A DNA stretch of 64,000 nucleotides from Leptoclinus maculatus (Eukaryota > Chordata > Actinopteri > Perciformes > Stichaeidae). Both the position numbers and the translations under genes were made by a program. The notes beneath the pieces were generated by a model. It was not told the DNA's origin, ran no database searches, and saw only the letters and a list, made by a program, of their open reading frames with translations. How positions within the stretch are numbered: position 1 is the first letter of the stretch; the number at the start of each line of letters is the position of its first letter. Below are positions 60,770 through 64,000 of the stretch, piece after piece. Location: NCBI GenBank assembly GCA_032191485.1, contig JAVDOI010000019.1, forward strand, positions 8,194,784 through 8,258,783, in the 5' to 3' direction.

Positions 60770-60980
60770 GCTGCCATGTCTTTAGAAAGAGCTCAGCGAG
60801 CCGCGGGCGTTTGATTCGGCGGTGAAATGTGGCCAAACCAAATAAATTGGGGATAATAGGCAAATTGTGGCCAGAGAATACTTGCAGCCAATCATTAAAC
60901 AGATTCCTGTGACATGATACCCTTTTGTTTTGAAGGATTTCCTCCCGCCAGAAACATGAACACGCAATTATTGTGGCGAG
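60770..60980. other. Candidate conserved non-coding block
   Basis: Repeat-free, balanced-composition sequence including AGCCGCGGGCGTTTGATTCG, AATTGTGGCCAGAGAATACT and GCAGCCAATCATTAAACAG. The minus-strand frame through it is open but lacks splice sites, start context and any familiar domain. Conservation untested. Confidence 0.25.
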
Positions 60981-60984
60981 CCGC

Positions 60985-61530
60985 ACTTCAACGATGCTTG
61001 TTTTTTCTTGCAACATTTTTTCCTTTGGTTTGATGGAATCAGTAGCATCAGGACTCCACAGTCTCAGAAATGTACTGTAGTTTCCATACAGCAAATCGGT
61101 TCTTCTACGTTCTCAGGAACATTTCAAATGTCCTGTATGTTTGCAAGATTAGTTTTGCGTTGATAACAATTGTTGACACGACGGTAACACAACTGTGCGT
61201 TGTCTTAAACCTGAATAGGACACATGGGTTCACACAGCGTGTAATCTAGGATATGGTGTACGCATTTGTGGAATCCTTGTTCAGATGTCAGAGGGAAGGA
61301 CGGGCTGAGAGGATATTATGACTGTCTTTAATCTGGCTAAGCACACAGTATGAATAATCCGCTTTCTCTTACTTACAATTCCCTACAATTTGTCTGGGTG
61401 ACACAAGTATGTAATCTCACTGAGATTATTGAAATTCTGTCTCTCATTTGTCTCTAAAATTCCTCTTTTCTCTTTTCCACTACCACTATGTACGTTTGAC
61501 TCAAGAACCCCCTGTCATATACCTTACTAG
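60985..61530. other. CACNA1C: CACNA1C intron 1, nothing recognised
   Basis: Unique-looking AT-rich intron without gene or repeat signatures. Confidence 0.5.
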
Positions 61531-61534
61531 TATT

Positions 61535-62200
61535 ACAGATGTGCGCAATTAGTCGACGACTAAACACCGCTACCCTCGCCAGTCGACGCCAGATTAACTA
61601 GAATCAATTTATTTGGTTAATGCACTCAATTGAATTCCACATCGACATATGCCGTCTCAGCTGTTGCTGTGGAAAGCCGCTGCTCCTCCTGCAGCAGCGG
61701 CAGCAGCAGCTCCCCACTCTGATCTAAACCCATCAGCTGCTCCTGACTCACTTCCACCTCGTCACGTTCTCCCGGCCCCCGCCTGCCAACCACCTCCTCT
61801 TTCAGCAGTCAGTCTGTTTCTCTCCTGATCCACCGGATTGGCCGGTAGATAGGGCGTTATACATTTTTTTTACAGGTGTATGCAATAGAGTAGGCTGAAC
61901 CCAGTTTTGAACGCAGTGAAAACAGTTGTTTTTGAAAGGCTGTACGCCTAATCCTAATGTTATTTTGGACAATTAATGTTGCAGAGACAATCGTGGGCTG
62001 GGCGCCATGTTGCTCGCAGTGTGGTAGAACGAGTGGGGAGGAGAAGGTGGAAGTTTATAAAACTCGCACACTGTGACACTAATGGTTAGCCTATAACTGA
62101 TGCCAAACCATGACTCCTCTTAGACCACAGTCCCCGCTGGCTTGTCATCAATTATTACACCACGCACCGGGTTCGTGAGGGGCATTCCTAACTGGGCAAC
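61535..62200 (+). mobile_element. Possible decayed hAT-like DNA transposon fragment
   Basis: Starts near ACAGATGTGCGCAATTAGTC, then GACGACTAAAC and CCAGTCGACGCCAG, resembling AGTCGACTAGTCG-type ends of fish hAT elements. It is followed by a GC-rich stretch (CCTGCAGCAGCGGCAGCAGC) unlike the flanks. No matching right terminus or transposase reading frame was found, so this is tentative. Confidence 0.3.
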
Positions 62201-62204
62201 CCGG

Positions 62205-62989
62205 GCGGACACTTGGGACATTTGGACTTCAGCAGCATTTTAAATACGATGTGGTTATTGAAAAATGTGATAAATGATTTCAAGTGGCTCTTATACATAA
62301 TGTATAACCTTTATAGATTAAAGATTTAGTGATCGCATGAAGATGTTGGCTTTTGGTGTATAGTTTTTGTAGTCCACACGTTAAGGCAATTAAACAATAT
62401 TTACAATACTTTCTTCTAGTAATGCTTTACAATTTAGACAAGGCAAAGAATAGCAGGAAGTGTACCATCAACAGTACAGATAGTCTTTTTCTTTTGAAGC
62501 TTGATTTAAAAAAAAGAGTTGTGAGATATAATGATCATTATCTAATGTTGTAATGCGCAGAGAACGATCATTACACCAGCCAGTAGTTGCTGGTCTGATG
62601 AGTGGTGTTGAGTGTGTGTGTGTGTGTGTTGACACAAAGTGAATCTGGACTGCATAACCTACACAATATGCTGAGGGACTAAACAGCACACAGTTAGTCT
62701 GTTGCACTTGCTTGACAGATGGGAGTATATATTAGTCATCGTCTATCCTACAGGGAGAGACTTCAGTGTCTGAAGAATATACGGGGTTCACTGACTGATC
62801 TGTCGACAGTTCAAACACCCTTGAAGCCTCCAAAGGAGGCGACCAAACTGTGGTAGAATTGAATCACTATATCAACCACAAGTGAATCACTTACTGACCG
62901 TGATTAAAGAGCTTACTGACAGTAAACTTGTGTTTGCTAACTTTTTTCTTTCTCCTCTCTTTCCCCTTCCTGCTTCTCCTCACTTTCAG
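62205..62989. other. CACNA1C: CACNA1C intron 1, right end
   Basis: Nothing recognised except a short TG run (62611-62630) and the pyrimidine-rich tract (62941-62987) that precedes the exon 2 acceptor CTTTCAG. Confidence 0.6.
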
Positions 62990-63404
62990 GCTCCGACTAC
63001 TCTCCCCCTCCTCCCCTCCCTCCCCCCGTCCTCACCAACGAGCTCAGTGGCGGCGGCGACCATGGCGGAGGAGGGGGCGGGGTCAACCACGGGGTGGGCG
63101 TGGTGGGCCTGGCCCCGGAGCACATCGCCACACCGGGGGCGGCCCTGAGCTGGCAGGCGGCCATCGACGCTGCGCGGCAGGCGAAGATAATGGGCAACCC
63201 CGCATCGGGCGGAGGGGCGGGGCTTGGGGCGGGAGGGGGCGGGCCCATCTCCACGGCCAGCTCCACGCAAAGGAAGAGACAACACTATAGCTCTAAGCCC
63301 AAGAAACAGACGACGACGTCAGCCACAAGGCCGCCACGGGCCCTACTCTGTCTCACACTCAAGAACCCCATCCGCAGGGCCTGCATCAGCATCGTAGAGT
63401 GGAA
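62990..63404 (+). CDS. CACNA1C: CACNA1C common exon 2 (cytoplasmic N-terminus)
   Basis: Begins after CACTTTCAG in phase 1 and ends GAGTGGAA|GTATCC in phase 2. Numbered on the 1b isoform, it holds SPPPPLPPPV (residues 24-33), a Gly-rich segment (40-49), LAPEHIATPGAALSWQAAI (from 59), the NSCaTE calmodulin-binding motif W73-I77-R81 within SWQAAIDAARQAK, a second Gly-rich insert (about 91-103), STQRKRQHYSSKPKKQ, and ATRPPRALLCLTLKNPIRRA leading to ISIVEW. The next exon should begin with the PFEII of segment IS1. Apart from the Pro/Gly inserts the sequence is nearly identical to mammalian Cav1.2. NSCaTE lets Ca2+/calmodulin act on the channel N-terminus in calcium-dependent inactivation. Confidence 0.97.
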
Positions 63405-64000
63405 GTATCCTTTGACTAACCGCGAGGGGATGTTTGTCTTTAGTCTGTATACTGCAATGTGGAGTAACATGTTCCACTTTAAGGAGAGTGTCTCTTTAAA
63501 GGTTGACACGGGACGTTTCAATTAACTCACTTTTGTTGGATAGCCTGAAGGAAACAAATCTATTCTCTCACGCTCCTAGTTTTCTGAGTGACACGTTTTG
63601 TTCAACCTTTAATTTAACCAGGAGATACTAATATTGATATTAGTATAATCTGTTTTTCGAGGGCGTCCTGGCCAAGACAGGTAGCATCACAATTAACAAT
63701 GTTGCAGATGCAACAACAAAACACTTAAAAAATAGAAACGAAAACAAAGAAGAAATTATAGAATCATAAATTATAAAAAACTACCACAATGGAGTCAATC
63801 TAGGAGCAAACACGTAGAACATGCAGAAGGTTTGTTGCAGGTGCTCCCTTAAATGGAGTAAATAAAGGAACATCATCAGAGATATGATATTGTCTTAAAT
63901 GTTGCAATATTGAAACCATTTACTCTACCATCCTGATGATCCATTTCAAACTAAATGGTTTGCCAAAACCAGAGAAATGCACATATTTCCATGCAACCAC
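63405..64000. other. CACNA1C: CACNA1C intron 2, left end
   Basis: Starts with donor GTATCC. No coding sequence was recognised after it. The reading frame extending past the donor to 63525 is intronic read-through. An interspersed repeat occupies about 63606-63760. Confidence 0.8.
63606..63760 (+). repeat. Dispersed vertebrate repeat copy
   Basis: CCTTTAATTTAACCAGGAG, then CTGTTTTTCGAGGGCGTCCTG and GGCCAAGACAGGTAGCATC. This follows a widespread repeat reading TTTAACCAGG ... CTCTTTTTCAAGGGAGACCTGGCCAAGA. Family not assigned. Confidence 0.5.

Noticed and set aside
62990..63404. CACNA1D, CACNA1S or CACNA1F instead of CACNA1C
   Set aside because: LAPEHIATPGA, the MVNE..MYIPE exon and TRPPRALLCLTLKNPI are Cav1.2 features. 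Cav1.3 has a different first exon and reads ARALFCLSLNNPI.
63405..63525. Coding extension past exon 2 (frame open to 63525)
   Set aside because: The sequence after EWK loses similarity at once (YPLTNREG instead of PFEII) and a good GT donor is present, so it is intron read-through.

Overview
This is teleost fish genomic DNA, probably from a spiny-rayed (percomorph) fish. The evidence is intron-rich genes whose exons match vertebrate proteins, abundant CA/GA microsatellites, and several dispersed repeats familiar from fish genomes. Species and chromosome cannot be read from the window. There are no bacterial genes, operons or CRISPR arrays. Two genes account for all the coding sequence I can support: DCP1B (mRNA decapping co-activator) on the minus strand and the 5' part of CACNA1C (L-type calcium channel alpha-1C, Cav1.2) on the plus strand. 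The same pair is neighbouring on human chromosome 12p13, so this is a conserved block.

Layout. Positions 1-2600 are non-coding DNA downstream of DCP1B. A canonical poly(A) signal for the minus strand lies at 2603-2608. DCP1B occupies 3944-13582 in 11 coding exons. All exon phases agree and give a 707-residue protein with an N-terminal EVH1 domain, a long low-complexity middle (Gly-Gln, poly-Gln and poly-His tracts) and a C-terminal trimerization segment. Inside DCP1B intron 3, on the opposite strand, lies the first alternative exon of CACNA1C (exon 1a, the 'cardiac' long N-terminus) at 10407-10530, about 1.2 kb downstream of a 340-bp GA tract. The second alternative first exon (1b, the 'smooth muscle/brain' N-terminus) is at 20217-20274, just upstream of a CpG-rich zone. 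The common exon 2 is at 62990-63404. Both first exons end in phase 1 and join exon 2 in frame, so the window holds a two-promoter 5' end with 52-kb and 43-kb first introns.

The 20.3-63.0 kb intron has no recognisable exons. It holds microsatellites, decayed retroelement 3' ends, SINE-like relics, transposon-derived repeats and several AT-rich, homeodomain-core-dense blocks that could be conserved non-coding elements.

The main biological interest is the interleaving. CACNA1C exon 1a and probably its promoter sit antisense within DCP1B, and DCP1B exons 1-3 lie inside the CACNA1C 1a-to-1b interval, so each gene is transcribed through part of the other. Other points are the fish exon 1a peptide, which lacks the two threonines described as PKC targets in mammalian Cav1.2, and a Pro/Gly-rich expansion just before the NSCaTE calmodulin-binding motif. 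I did not find a credible wholly new system. The observations below are refinements of a known locus plus unexplained sequence structures.
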